DNA of 38,258 bases from Bacteroidales bacterium (GCA_013138975.1 WTBR01000171.1:1-38258), one strand, 5' to 3'; positions 27,060-35,516 are shown, numbered from the stretch's first letter. Notes: generated from the letters alone by a model not told the origin. Translations and numbers: made by a program.

Positions 27060-28124
27060 ATGAGAACTTATAAGACATTGTTTGAGATAGATATACTCCA
27101 TGATTACTATAAGAAAGGTTATGGTAAAGATTTAATTATTATCCCAACAAAGGAATGTTCCGATTATATAAGAAATAATAAATTAGTATATCGTACTACT
27201 GTAAAAGGTTTTAAAGTTTCATATATTTCTGTTGATGATATAGGAACTCCTTTAATTAATTTAAGTGATAAAAAATTCATGTTTAATTTCCGCCTTAAAG
27301 ATCCTTCTGAATTTTTAAGCATAACAGATTTAGATATTGGAGGAAATAAACTTGCCAATGGAAATATTATTCAATTTAAAAATGATCCTTTAAATGTACA
27401 ATCTATTCTTCCATCGGTAATACATCTGCTTAAACCAAATGAATTTACTTATACATTTCCGTATAAGGCTGTAGATCCGGAAAACGATTTAGCTACACTC
27501 GAGGTTTTAGATTTTGATAATGTGAATAATCAAGTTTTAATTTTTTCAGATATTGAACCAGATAATTTAGGATATTATACTCAGAAACTAAAATTACCTG
27601 TCAGGAACGGTAAAAAATATATTTTAAGGATTTCTGATACAAATAATTCCAGTGAAGATTTTGTTTTATATGTTGATAATGAATTAAATAAAAAGAACGT
27701 TTTTGGTTTAATTGAAATTAATTACAGTTCATCAGCCTTAGTTAATTATCAATTACAATTCAACAGGAAAGCGGCTTACTGGAAGTATATAATTGTTAAT
27801 AAGAATGCGCTTATTGATTTTTCAAGTGAGCAGTTAGAACTTATAGATTCTACTGTAGATACAGTAAATCCCTATGACGTTTATAATTTTAGCAATCAAC
27901 TACAGCCTGATGATGAAATAAATATAAATGGCTATGAAACAGCTGTTTTTATATCAGAAACACTTATCCCTTATTACGAAGTACCAAAACTAAATATACA
28001 ATTAAAAAAAGTATCGAATCCTCCACATCCTACTGAAATCAAACTTTACAGTCATTTACCTAATCCGAAGATATCCGGAATAGTTAATAATGATAATGAA
28101 GCAGAAATATATGTTTTTATATAA
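27060..28124 (+). CDS. Unknown 354-aa beta-rich protein between cap and sheath genes
   Basis: No family recognised. The protein is soluble and has no signal peptide. After a mixed N-terminal third (KTLFEIDILHDYYKKGYGKD), it is mostly beta strands with YTFPYKAVDPENDLATLEV and RNGKKYILRISDTNNSSEDF, then a final ~60 residues rich in Pro (PPHPTEIKLYSH). It begins 6 nt after the cap gene and ends 19 nt before the first sheath gene, so it is co-transcribed and probably a particle component. Position suggests a cap adaptor joining the DUF4255 cap to sheath or tube; a dedicated chaperone is the alternative. Confidence 0.8.
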   Translation: MRTYKTLFEIDILHDYYKKGYGKDLIIIPTKECSDYIRNNKLVYRTTVKGFKVSYISVDDIGTPLINLSDKKFMFNFRLKDPSEFLSITDLDIGGNKLANGNIIQFKNDPLNVQSILPSVIHLLKPNEFTYTFPYKAVDPENDLATLEVLDFDNVNNQVLIFSDIEPDNLGYYTQKLKLPVRNGKKYILRISDTNNSSEDFVLYVDNELNKKNVFGLIEINYSSSALVNYQLQFNRKAAYWKYIIVNKNALIDFSSEQLELIDSTVDTVNPYDVYNFSNQLQPDDEININGYETAVFISETLIPYYEVPKLNIQLKKVSNPPHPTEIKLYSHLPNPKISGIVNNDNEAEIYVFI

Positions 28125-28143
28125 TTAACTAAAAATCAAAAAT

Positions 28144-29889
28144 ATGTTAAGTCCCAAAACACCAGGTGTATACATCGAGGAAATTTCGAAACTACCGGCT
28201 TCAATTGCTCCGGTAGCTACAGCAATTCCTGCCTTTGTCGGATATACGGAAAACGTTACTACCGATGAAGGAGAGGATCTAACGAATAAGCCAACACGAA
28301 TCATGTCCTTTTTAGATTATATTGAGATATTTGGAGGATCATTCGAAGAAAGTTTAACAGTAACTCTGGCAAATAGCTCATCAAATCCTGATAACAGAAT
28401 AATTTCTGTAGCAGCTAGTACACTTTCACCCTACTCTTTATATTACCATTTACAAATGTACTTTCAAAATGGAGGAGGGCCGTGTTATATTGTCTCGGTA
28501 GGAGCACACGTTGCTTCTCCTACAGATAGTAATATTGATGTTGTAGAACTATCGGCAGGTCTGGCAGCAGTTGAGCAAGAGGATGAAGTTACCTTACTGG
28601 TTGTACCAGAGGCAGTAATATTATCCAATGCCAATAGAAAAACCTTATATGATGCCATGCTGGATCAGTGTACAAGGCTTCAGGACAGGTTTAGCATTTT
28701 TGATGTTATTGCAGACGAAGATGATACAGTTTATAATGACGGTGTTGGTTTTAGAAACACTGACATTGGTTCGGACAACCTAAAGTATGGTGCCGCATAT
28801 TATCCATCTCTAGTCGCTAATCTCAATTATTCCACTTCTGATGGCAAAGTAACGATTGATGACCAAAGGTTGATTAACGAATATGCTGTTGCAGCAAGTC
28901 TGGAAAAAGTCTTAAATGGTGATATTACGGCGGATCCTGCATTTGGAACTTTTGTAATAGAAAACAATAGTAAAATTGATGGAGATATGTTTAGCGTAGG
29001 AGCTTTTTCTGTGACTGAAGGTACTGAGTTTACAAAGGGGGCAAATCGAACCCTGACAGCTACTGCCCTGGCTCTTGCATTGGATGGTTTAGATGCAAGC
29101 TTTTCTGCAACATCATCGGGAAGAACAGTTACTGTAAAAGCAACGACAGCAGGTACCGTTGGAAATTTAATTACACTTACTTATACTGATAGTGGAACGG
29201 GTGTCGCAGTTATTGTCTCAGGAGCAACTTTGAGTGGAGGAACGATTGGAACAGCACCGGATGTAGAATTATATAATAACATTAAGCTCGAAATGAAAAA
29301 GCTATTTGTGAGGCTTTATCCTTCAGCCACCATAGCAGGAGTTTATGCTCGTGTTGATAATGATCGCGGTGTTTGGAAAGCTCCTGCAAATGTAAGTTTG
29401 AGTTTAGTACGTAAACCTGTAATTCAAGTAAGTCATGAAGATCAAGGGAACTTGAATGTAGACGCAACATCCGGTAAATCAATTAATGCTATACGAACGT
29501 TTGCCGGCAAAGGAGTGCTTGTATGGGGCTCCAGAACATTAGCCGGTAACGATAATGAGTGGAGGTATGTTCCTGTACGAAGGCTTTACATTTTTGTTGA
29601 AGAATCGGTGAAAAAAGCCACAGAGTTTGTAGTTTTTGAACCCAACGATGCAAAAACATGGATGCGAGTAAAAACCATGATCGAGAATTTCTTAACCTCT
29701 TTATGGAAAAAAGGAGCATTAGCTGGTGCAAAGCCCGAACATGCATTCTTTGTTAAAGTAGGTTTAGGCGAAACTATGACTTATCAGGATATACTCAATG
29801 GAATCATGAATATTGAAATCGGTATGGCTGCTGTAAGGCCTGCAGAATTCATTATCCTGAAATTTTCACATAAAATCGTCAATGCTTAG
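28144..29889 (+). CDS. CIS sheath protein 1, with inserted phage-type domain (581 aa)
   Basis: A phage-tail-sheath family protein (Pvc2-4 class) that forms the contractile outer cylinder. The N-terminal signature TPGVYIEEISKLPASIAPV and the C-terminal core (SINAIRTFAGKGVLVWGSRT; RRLYIFVEESVKKATEFVVF; IGMAAVRPAEFIILKFSHK) are strongly shared with the next gene. Between residues ~263 and ~372 it has about 110 residues missing from its paralog, including FTKGANRTLTATALALALDG, TVTVKATTAGTVGNLITLTY and VSGATLSGGTIGT. This is the pattern of a small beta domain repeated in many phage tail proteins. In sheath folds such central insertions lie on the outer surface, so this is likely an exposed decoration or adhesion domain. 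A second paralog follows after 48 nt. Confidence 0.95.
   Translation: MLSPKTPGVYIEEISKLPASIAPVATAIPAFVGYTENVTTDEGEDLTNKPTRIMSFLDYIEIFGGSFEESLTVTLANSSSNPDNRIISVAASTLSPYSLYYHLQMYFQNGGGPCYIVSVGAHVASPTDSNIDVVELSAGLAAVEQEDEVTLLVVPEAVILSNANRKTLYDAMLDQCTRLQDRFSIFDVIADEDDTVYNDGVGFRNTDIGSDNLKYGAAYYPSLVANLNYSTSDGKVTIDDQRLINEYAVAASLEKVLNGDITADPAFGTFVIENNSKIDGDMFSVGAFSVTEGTEFTKGANRTLTATALALALDGLDASFSATSSGRTVTVKATTAGTVGNLITLTYTDSGTGVAVIVSGATLSGGTIGTAPDVELYNNIKLEMKKLFVRLYPSATIAGVYARVDNDRGVWKAPANVSLSLVRKPVIQVSHEDQGNLNVDATSGKSINAIRTFAGKGVLVWGSRTLAGNDNEWRYVPVRRLYIFVEESVKKATEFVVFEPNDAKTWMRVKTMIENFLTSLWKKGALAGAKPEHAFFVKVGLGETMTYQDILNGIMNIEIGMAAVRPAEFIILKFSHKIVNA
28930..29260 (+). other. Inserted phage-type domain in sheath protein 1
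   Basis: Codons ~263-372 have no counterpart in sheath protein 2, while sequence on both sides aligns well. The segment is Thr/Ala/Gly-rich with little Lys, unlike the rest of the protein, and carries the TVKATTAGTVGNLITLT and SGATLSGG words typical of phage tail domains. This suggests acquisition by recombination with phage DNA. Confidence 0.6.
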
Positions 29890-29937
29890 AAAAAGTTGAT
29901 AATATAAATTTTATAAAACAATTTAATTTAAAATATT

Positions 29938-31362
29938 ATGGCAAATAACACTCCAGGTGTTTACATCGAAGAAATATCAACCTTGCCGGCTTCGGTTGCA
30001 GGTGTTGAAACTGCCATTCCGGCTTTTATCGGTTATACCGAAAAGGCTGAAGAAGATGGCGATGAAACAGCTTTATTTAGAAAGCCTACTAAAATAAAAT
30101 CTTTGCTTGAATTTAAGAACATATTTGGTGGGCCTGAAAATGAAACAATTACAGTAAGTGTTGATAATACTGTAGATACACTAACTAGCGAAATTTTAGA
30201 GCGAAAGATTACGACGGCAATTGCAAGTCCGTCAAATTTTAAATTATTCTATAGTATTCAACTGTTTTTTCAGAATGGTGGAGGAGACTGCTATATTGTT
30301 TCCGTTGGCGACTACGACGCCACTATAGAGGCAGGAGATGGTACAACAGTGTTGGTGGCTAGTGTATACAATGGAGGCATAACAGGTGGAATAAATTTGT
30401 TGGAAAAAGTAGATGAACCAACACTTTTAGTTTTTCCGGATGCAACCTCAGTAGCAGATTTAGATGCTTATGGACAGATTGTAGGTGTTGCATTGACACA
30501 TTGCAATAAACTGCAGGACAGGTTTACCATTGCAGATGTTTATGGGTCTGATTTTACCCTTTACAGGGGAAAAATAGGTAACAGCTATCTGAAATACGGA
30601 GCAGCCTATTATCCTGATCTTGAAACGACTTTTAATTATGGTTATGATGAAAGTGAGATTAATGTAAGTTTTAAAAATAATGGTGTAGTTGATACTGATG
30701 CATATACTCTTGCTGGACTTGCAGATACACTTCCTTCTGTATATCGAGCCATTGTATCTGATATAAAAGATAAGCATTTTGTAACACTTCCTCCCTCAGG
30801 AGCTATGGCAGGTATTTATGCAAGGGTCGATAGCGAAAGAGGAGTTTGGAAAGCACCAGCAAATGTTGGAGTAAGAGCGGTAAATGGTCCATCGGTGAAA
30901 ATAACGAACGATGATCAGGAGAGTCTTAATGTTGATCCAACAACAGGAAAGTCTATTAATGCGATCAGAACTTTCGCCGGAAAAGGCACCTTAGTTTGGG
31001 GAGCTAGAACTTTTGCAGGAAATGATAATGAATGGAGATATGTTCCTGTTCGTCGATTATACATTTTTGTAGAAGAATCGGTAAAAAAAGCAACAGAATT
31101 CGTTGTTTTTGAACCCAACGATGCAAATACATGGTTGCGTGTTAAAACCATGATCGAAAATTTCCTTACAACACTCTGGCGTAATGGGGCTCTTCAAGGA
31201 GCTAAGGCAGAAGATTCATACTTTGTAAAAGTAGGCTTAGGACTAACCATGACCGCAGATGATATTTTAAATGGTATAATGAATGTTGAAATAGGAATGG
31301 CAGCAGTAAGACCTGCTGAGTTCATTATCCTTAAATTTTCTCATAAACTTCAAGAATCTTAA
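29938..31362 (+). CDS. CIS sheath protein 2 (474 aa)
   Basis: Paralog of the preceding sheath gene with the same start (TPGVYIEEISTLPASVAGVE) and near-identical C-terminal half (RTFAGKGTLVWGARTFAGND; RRLYIFVEESVKKATEFVVF; AAVRPAEFIILKFSHKL). It lacks the inserted domain and has the normal length of the Pvc2/Afp2 family. Two conserved motifs mark the sheath core: FFQNGGGDCYIVSVG in the N-terminal half and AGIYARVDSERGVWKAPAN before the C-terminal domain. Bacterial eCIS often have two or three sheath paralogs: one forms the main cylinder, while others cover the base or the top. Which of the two is the main sheath cannot be told from sequence, although the shorter form next to the tube gene is the likelier one. 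Confidence 0.95.
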   Translation: MANNTPGVYIEEISTLPASVAGVETAIPAFIGYTEKAEEDGDETALFRKPTKIKSLLEFKNIFGGPENETITVSVDNTVDTLTSEILERKITTAIASPSNFKLFYSIQLFFQNGGGDCYIVSVGDYDATIEAGDGTTVLVASVYNGGITGGINLLEKVDEPTLLVFPDATSVADLDAYGQIVGVALTHCNKLQDRFTIADVYGSDFTLYRGKIGNSYLKYGAAYYPDLETTFNYGYDESEINVSFKNNGVVDTDAYTLAGLADTLPSVYRAIVSDIKDKHFVTLPPSGAMAGIYARVDSERGVWKAPANVGVRAVNGPSVKITNDDQESLNVDPTTGKSINAIRTFAGKGTLVWGARTFAGNDNEWRYVPVRRLYIFVEESVKKATEFVVFEPNDANTWLRVKTMIENFLTTLWRNGALQGAKAEDSYFVKVGLGLTMTADDILNGIMNVEIGMAAVRPAEFIILKFSHKLQES

Positions 31363-31370
31363 TAAATAAT

Positions 31371-31399
31371 TTAGCCCTTGCACATAATGCAAAGGCTAA
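31371..31399 (+). other. Hairpin between sheath and tube genes
   Basis: TTAGCC-C-TTGCA (31371-31382) pairs with TGCAA-A-GGCTAA (31388-31399) around the loop CATAA, with a single C/A mismatch. The right side is followed by TTAAAACG, not a clean T tract. A partial terminator or an mRNA-stabilising/processing hairpin would suit a point between two highly expressed subunits. Confidence 0.55.
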
Positions 31400-31443
31400 T
31401 TAAAACGACTAAAATAAATTAAAACACTATTAAAAATAATATT

Positions 31444-31878
31444 ATGGCAGAAAATTATCCTGTATCGTCATTCCATTTCCAGGTTGAATGGGGTGGTCAA
31501 AGAGTTGGTTTTACAGAAGTATCCGGATTATCAGTTGAACTTCAAACTATAGACTATCGCGAAGGTAGTTACCTCGATTACCAGGTAACTAAAATGCCTG
31601 GTATTCCGCAATACTCAAATATTACCCTGAAACGAGGTATATATAAAAGTGATAATCAGTTTTTCGAATGGTTGAATACAGTTCAACTTAATAGCATCGA
31701 GAGAAGAGAATTAACCATTAGCTTATTAAATGAAAGTCATGAACCGGTTACTACATGGAAGGTAAATGCTGCTTTCCCAACTAAAGTGGAAGGGCCTACC
31801 TTAAATTCAACAGGTAACGAAGCCGCAGTTGAAAGTATTGAGCTGGCTCATGAAGGCTTAGTTGTTGAAAATTCTTAG
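31444..31878 (+). CDS. CIS inner tube protein (Pvc1/gp19-like)
   Basis: A 144-aa member of the T4-gp19-like tail-tube family that stacks as hexamers to form the inner tube. Landmarks are YPVSSFHFQVEWGGQRVGFT, FTEVSGLSVELQTIDYREGS, MPGIPQYSNITLKRGIYKSD and TWKVNAAFPTKVEGPTLN, ending in VESIELAHEGLVV. The length is typical (about 145-150 aa). It lies 81 nt after the sheath gene. A 383-nt gap with a mobile-element-like palindrome separates it from the second tube gene, which may change the ratio of the two tube proteins. Confidence 0.95.
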   Translation: MAENYPVSSFHFQVEWGGQRVGFTEVSGLSVELQTIDYREGSYLDYQVTKMPGIPQYSNITLKRGIYKSDNQFFEWLNTVQLNSIERRELTISLLNESHEPVTTWKVNAAFPTKVEGPTLNSTGNEAAVESIELAHEGLVVENS

Positions 31879-31888
31879 TCTTGAATTA

Positions 31889-32050
31889 ATACCAATTAAA
31901 CACCAAAATGACCAATATAATTCGTTTCTTTTTCACTTATATTTCTTCAAAAAATAAAACCGTAGCTACTGCTATGCTTGGATTTTTTGAATCATCTAAG
32001 CAAGAAATAATTCAAATTAATTATCGGTTATTTTGAAATTTAATTGGTAT
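31889..32050. mobile_element. 162-nt palindromic MITE-like element
   Basis: The ends are a perfect 12-bp inverted repeat, ATACCAATTAAA (31889-31900) and TTTAATTGGTAT (32039-32050). After a 3-nt gap the pairing continues with CAAAATGACC against GGTTATTTTG, and near the centre TTCAAAAAAT is matched by ATTTTTTGAA on the other side. The centre itself forms CGTAGC-TACT-GCTATG. The whole element is thus one long imperfect palindrome without coding capacity, as expected for a non-autonomous transposon remnant or similar dispersed repeat. No clear target-site duplication was seen. Confidence 0.6.
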
Positions 32051-32083
32051 AACTTATTTATTGTTTAAAAAATTATTGCTTTT

Positions 32084-32129
32084 CCTTGCATCTTCTCTCA
32101 ATTTAAAGAGCAGTTGAGAGAAGTTAAGG
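32084..32129 (+). other. Strong hairpin upstream of second tube gene
   Basis: CTTCTCTCAA (32092-32101) and TTGAGAGAAG (32114-32123) form a perfect 10-bp stem with a 12-nt loop, extended by CCTT (32084-32087) with AAGG (32126-32129). GATTTTAG follows rather than a long T tract, so it is a weak terminator at best. Attenuation or mRNA protection is more likely. Confidence 0.55.
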
Positions 32130-32261
32130 GATTTTAGTTCAGATGATATGTTAGCTTTATTATAAGGTTATGAAGAAATCAACAATAGAGAATTAAACTA
32201 TGTTGTATAAATCATTTTCAGATTATCATTTGATTAATAAAATAATTTAAGACTAATATTT

Positions 32262-32741
32262 ATGGCTTTGCTTTATCCTCCTGTAGGCTTTCATTTTTTT
32301 GTCAGGTTTGAAGGACTGTTGACAAAGTACTTCGGTATTCCTGATATTGGTTTTCAAAAAGTATCTGGGATTAATATGGATATCTCTTTGGAAGAATACC
32401 ATGAAGGTGGTGAAAATAGGTTTAAGCACAGGTTACCAAATCCACCCACGTATCAGAATCTTGTTTTGGAAAGGGGGATGTTAATAGGATCTCAATTAAT
32501 GCAATGGTATAAAGACTCTATTGAAGGTTTTGCATTTGATCCTAATGATGTTACTGTAATTCTTGTAAATGGATACCATATTCCTATTCAGGCCTGGAAT
32601 TTTGTTAATGCAATTCCGGTAAAATGGTCGATTTCAGACTTTAATGCGCAGGAAAATACAATTGTTGTAGAAACAGTCGAATTCTCCTATCAGTATTTTA
32701 AGAGGGTCGACCCAACGGACATTATAGGAGCAATATTTTAA
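32262..32741 (+). CDS. CIS tube protein 2 (Pvc5/tube-initiator-like)
   Basis: A 159-aa gp19-family protein, divergent from the first tube protein but with the same plan: GFHFFVRFEGLLTKYFGI, FQKVSGINMDISLEEYHEGG, RLPNPPTYQNLVLERGMLIG, PIQAWNFVNAIPVKWSISDF and a VVETVEFSYQYFKR end. In Afp/PVC particles the second tube protein is placed at the baseplate end and links the hub to the main tube. It sits directly before the DUF5908, LysM and spike genes, as in related clusters (pvc5-pvc6-pvc7-pvc8), which supports that assignment. The C-terminal tail (DPTDIIGAIF) is longer than in the main tube protein. Confidence 0.92.
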   Translation: MALLYPPVGFHFFVRFEGLLTKYFGIPDIGFQKVSGINMDISLEEYHEGGENRFKHRLPNPPTYQNLVLERGMLIGSQLMQWYKDSIEGFAFDPNDVTVILVNGYHIPIQAWNFVNAIPVKWSISDFNAQENTIVVETVEFSYQYFKRVDPTDIIGAIF

Positions 32742-32760
32742 TCAATAAAATTATTACTAA

Positions 32761-32922
32761 ATGCCAATAGAAATTCGAGAATTAGTGATTAGAGCCATTG
32801 TTGAGCCTGCAGGAACGCAAACACAATCGTCGGATGGGAATCAGCAAGAAGAATCGGAACAAATTTTAAGTGATAGCTTAGAGCAGGTTATGGACTATTT
32901 TAAAAATAAAAACGAACGTTAA
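32761..32922 (+). CDS. DUF5908-type small protein (53 aa), Pvc6 position
   Basis: A short gene between the second tube gene (19 nt upstream) and the LysM gene, whose ATG overlaps its TAA by 1 nt. The product begins MPIEIRELVIRAIVEPA, the hallmark of DUF5908 proteins found in CIS clusters of Bacteroidota. It then has a Gln/Glu-rich linker (QTQSSDGNQQEESEQ) and an amphipathic helix ending in EQVMDYFKNKNER. It occupies the place of pvc6/afp6, another tiny gene of unclear function. The tight coupling suggests a baseplate or assembly factor made with the hub protein. Confidence 0.85.
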   Translation: MPIEIRELVIRAIVEPAGTQTQSSDGNQQEESEQILSDSLEQVMDYFKNKNER

Positions 32923-33728
32923 TGGGACTTGGAGACTTACTTGAAGTAACTGGTGGTTTAGAGAAGTTAATTATTACAGCTTTTGAAGATAAAGATTATA
33001 CAGATCAAAAGAAGAGCTATGTAGTTATGTATAACCCTACTACGTATTCTTTAAGTATAAGTAATTATTGGTTGGTTGAAAAACATTCAAATCCAGATGG
33101 TAAAACAGAAGTTTTCCGAGGCAATAAACCCGATAAGGTGACTTTCGAATTTTTATTTGATGCCACAGGAGCTTCTCCTGCAGCTGAGCATAAGCCGGGA
33201 TCAGGAGGAAGTAAAACAAATAAAGATCTAATTGGCAAGGGAGGAACTATTAGTGCTTTAGATCTTATAAACAAAGAAGAAGCTGGAAATAGACATGTAG
33301 ATGAAGCAATAAAAGAATTCTTTAAACTGACAACGCATACAGATGGAAGTACTCATTTGCCTAGCTATCTTCAGCTGAACTGGGGAAATTTTGAATTCCG
33401 AGGGGTGTTAGATACAGCAACAACTAACTATAAACTTTTCAATTCTTCCGGATTACCTATAAGAGCTACTGTAAATGCAACTTTTGCCGAAAATGTTACA
33501 AAAAAAGAGCAGCAGACAGACAAAGGCCAAACCTCTCCAGACATTACCCATGTAAGGCTTGTTGAAGAAGGAGATACATTACCTATGCTTGCCAAGAGAA
33601 TTTATGGAGATCCTTCCTTTTATTTAGAGATTGCTCGAATTAACCAATTAACCAATTTTAGAAACCTTAAAAAAGGGAAGAAAATAATTCTACCCCGATT
33701 AAACAAAAACGCAAATGCCACCAACTAG
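32922..33728 (+). CDS. LysM-containing CIS hub/baseplate protein (Pvc7-like)
   Basis: A 268-aa protein with the N-terminal CIS tube/baseplate domain (YVVMYNPTTYSLSISNYW; GNKPDKVTFEFLFDATG; LQLNWGNFEFRGVLDTATTN) and a C-terminal LysM domain at ~210-260 (VRLVEEGDTLPMLAKRIYGD, then AIRINQL-type and GKKIILP residues). In phage T4 and PVC terms this corresponds to the gp53/Pvc7-like protein that connects tube and spike. The LysM fold here serves particle assembly rather than wall binding. It overlaps the small gene upstream by 1 nt and the spike gene downstream by 14 nt, indicating translational coupling. Confidence 0.92.
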   Translation: MGLGDLLEVTGGLEKLIITAFEDKDYTDQKKSYVVMYNPTTYSLSISNYWLVEKHSNPDGKTEVFRGNKPDKVTFEFLFDATGASPAAEHKPGSGGSKTNKDLIGKGGTISALDLINKEEAGNRHVDEAIKEFFKLTTHTDGSTHLPSYLQLNWGNFEFRGVLDTATTNYKLFNSSGLPIRATVNATFAENVTKKEQQTDKGQTSPDITHVRLVEEGDTLPMLAKRIYGDPSFYLEIARINQLTNFRNLKKGKKIILPRLNKNANATN

Positions 33729-35472
33729 GGAAATATCAACTCAGGCGAATACAGATCTCCCGACGTTCAGGATTTTTGCTAACGGGACTGAACTGCCAAC
33801 TACAATAGGGGTAGGATCAATTATTGTAAATAAGTCCATTAATCGAATTTCTACCGCAAAGCTTATAATTGAGGATGGCGATATGGCTACCGAGGAATTT
33901 GAGCTTAGTTCCGGTGAGGACTTTATTCCCGGCTCTGAAATTGAAATTCATGCAGGTTACCACGGTATTGAAAGCCAGATTTTTAAGGGTATTGTCATTA
34001 AACATGGCATTAACTTTAAATCTTCAAAAACGTCGGAGCTGGTTTTAGAACTTAAAGACGTTTGTGTTAAGGCATCGGTAGGAAAAAAGAATAGATATTT
34101 TGAAGAATCTACAGATAGTGATATTATTGAAGAAATACTTGGCGAATATTCTGATTTAGAATTAGATATAGAAGCCACTGATTTGGAGCACAAAGAAATG
34201 GTACAGTACTATTGTACCGATTGGGATTTTGTTTTATCCCGGGCAGATATAAATGGAAAATATGTATTTGTTGATGATGGTTCCATATCGGTAAAAGCAC
34301 CAGATTTTAGTGCCGATCCTCTTTTTATACTTGCACAAGGAGATAATGTAATAGAGTTTGAAGCAGAAATGGATGCCCGGACACAGGTAAGCTCAATAGC
34401 CGGGAAGTCGTGGGATTATGCCGGGCAGGAAGTAGTGGAATCAGAAGGAGCCGATCCCGGAGTTACAGAAATAGGTAATTTATCGGCATCTGATTTATCG
34501 GATGTAATAGGATTGGAAAGTTTTTCAATGCAACATTCCGGGCAGGTAGTTGCCGAGGAATTGCAAGCCTGGACAGATGCAAAATTATTGAAAAGCATGA
34601 TGTCTAAGGTTCGGGGAAGAGTTAAAATAATTGGGTTTAGCGATATTAAGCCCGGTGATTTAATTGAGCTTGAAAGCTTTGGCGACCGATTTAATGGTAC
34701 AGCTTATGTTTCAGGTATATCACATATCATAACTGCAAGCGCTGGTTGGTACACAAATATATTATTTGGCCTTTCCGATCAATGGTTTGCAGATGAATAC
34801 GACAATATTAACGATAAGCCGGCATCGGGACTTTTACCGCCAATTAACGGACTTCATTTTGGTATAGTAACCAATATTCATGAAGATCCGGATGGAGAAG
34901 CAAGGGTGAAAGTTAAAGTTCCTATAATTAGCACAGAAGACGAAGGAGTATGGGCTCGTATAGCAACACTTGATGCAGGAAATAATCGGGGTACTTTTTT
35001 CAGACCCGAGGTTGACGATGAGGTTGTTGTAGGTTTTATTAATGACGATCCGCGCGATCCGGTTATATTAGGCATGTTACACAGTAGCGCATTAGCCTCA
35101 CCAATTGAACCTACAGAAGATAATTTCGAAAAGGGGATAATTACCAAAGAAGAACTGAAATTCCTTTTCGATGATGATAAGAAGAGCATTTTATTCGAAA
35201 CTCCAAATGGGAATAAAATCACCCTGAGTGACGACGAGGGTTCCATTAAACTCGAAGATGAAAACGGTAACATCTTTGAAATGAATTCTGATGGGATATC
35301 TATTGAAAGCGATGGGGATATTACCTTAAAAGCAGGAGGTGATGTAAAAATTGAAGGAACAAATATAGAAAATACATCCAATGCCGATTTTAAAGTATCA
35401 GCATCTGCCGGAGCTGATATTACTGCTTCTGCTAATGCTGTTCTTAAAGGAGCAATGGTTCAAATAAATTAA
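33715..35472 (+). CDS. VgrG/gp27-gp5-like spike protein (Pvc8-like, 585 aa)
   Basis: The central hub and spike of the injector. Residues ~1-360 form the gp27/phage-late-control-D-like part (IEIHAGYHGIESQIFKGIVI, YYCTDWDFVLSRADINGKYV, VRGRVKIIGFSDIKPGDLIE). Residues ~380-458 are the gp5-like OB fold (GLHFGIVTNIHEDPDGEARV, VDDEVVVGFINDDPRDPVIL). From ~490 to the end a repetitive beta-helix follows (GNKITLSDDEGSIKLEDENG, SDGDITLKAGGDVKIEG). There is no C-terminal toxin extension. It overlaps the hub gene by 14 nt. In related clusters PAAR follows directly, but here a secreted-protein gene intervenes. Confidence 0.95.
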   Translation: MPPTREISTQANTDLPTFRIFANGTELPTTIGVGSIIVNKSINRISTAKLIIEDGDMATEEFELSSGEDFIPGSEIEIHAGYHGIESQIFKGIVIKHGINFKSSKTSELVLELKDVCVKASVGKKNRYFEESTDSDIIEEILGEYSDLELDIEATDLEHKEMVQYYCTDWDFVLSRADINGKYVFVDDGSISVKAPDFSADPLFILAQGDNVIEFEAEMDARTQVSSIAGKSWDYAGQEVVESEGADPGVTEIGNLSASDLSDVIGLESFSMQHSGQVVAEELQAWTDAKLLKSMMSKVRGRVKIIGFSDIKPGDLIELESFGDRFNGTAYVSGISHIITASAGWYTNILFGLSDQWFADEYDNINDKPASGLLPPINGLHFGIVTNIHEDPDGEARVKVKVPIISTEDEGVWARIATLDAGNNRGTFFRPEVDDEVVVGFINDDPRDPVILGMLHSSALASPIEPTEDNFEKGIITKEELKFLFDDDKKSILFETPNGNKITLSDDEGSIKLEDENGNIFEMNSDGISIESDGDITLKAGGDVKIEGTNIENTSNADFKVSASAGADITASANAVLKGAMVQIN

Positions 35473-35481
35473 AGGAATAGA

Positions 35482-35516
35482 TATAACGAATTATTGTTAT
35501 AAATAAGTTAGCGGTT
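35482..35516. repeat. Left flank motif of the inserted secreted-protein gene
   Basis: TATAAC (35482-35487) is followed after 21 nt by TAGCGGTT (35509-35516). The same pair, TATAAC then TAGCGGTT, recurs at 37931-37959 on the far side of the 735-aa gene. GTTAGCG (35507-35513) is also the inverse of CGCTAAC at the gene's stop codon (37881-37887). Confidence 0.45.

Larger units (their letters stand above)
31879..32261. other. 383-nt spacer between the two tube genes
   Basis: No gene found. It contains a 162-nt palindromic MITE-like element (31889-32050) and a strong hairpin (32084-32129); the remaining ~130 nt before the next start are AT-rich with no feature seen. Confidence 0.6.

Noticed and set aside
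34878..35381. 167-codon open frame on the - strand
   Set aside because: Antisense to the OB-fold/beta-helix part of the spike gene; its Ser/Pro-rich composition is the mirror of the Asp/Gly-rich coding strand.
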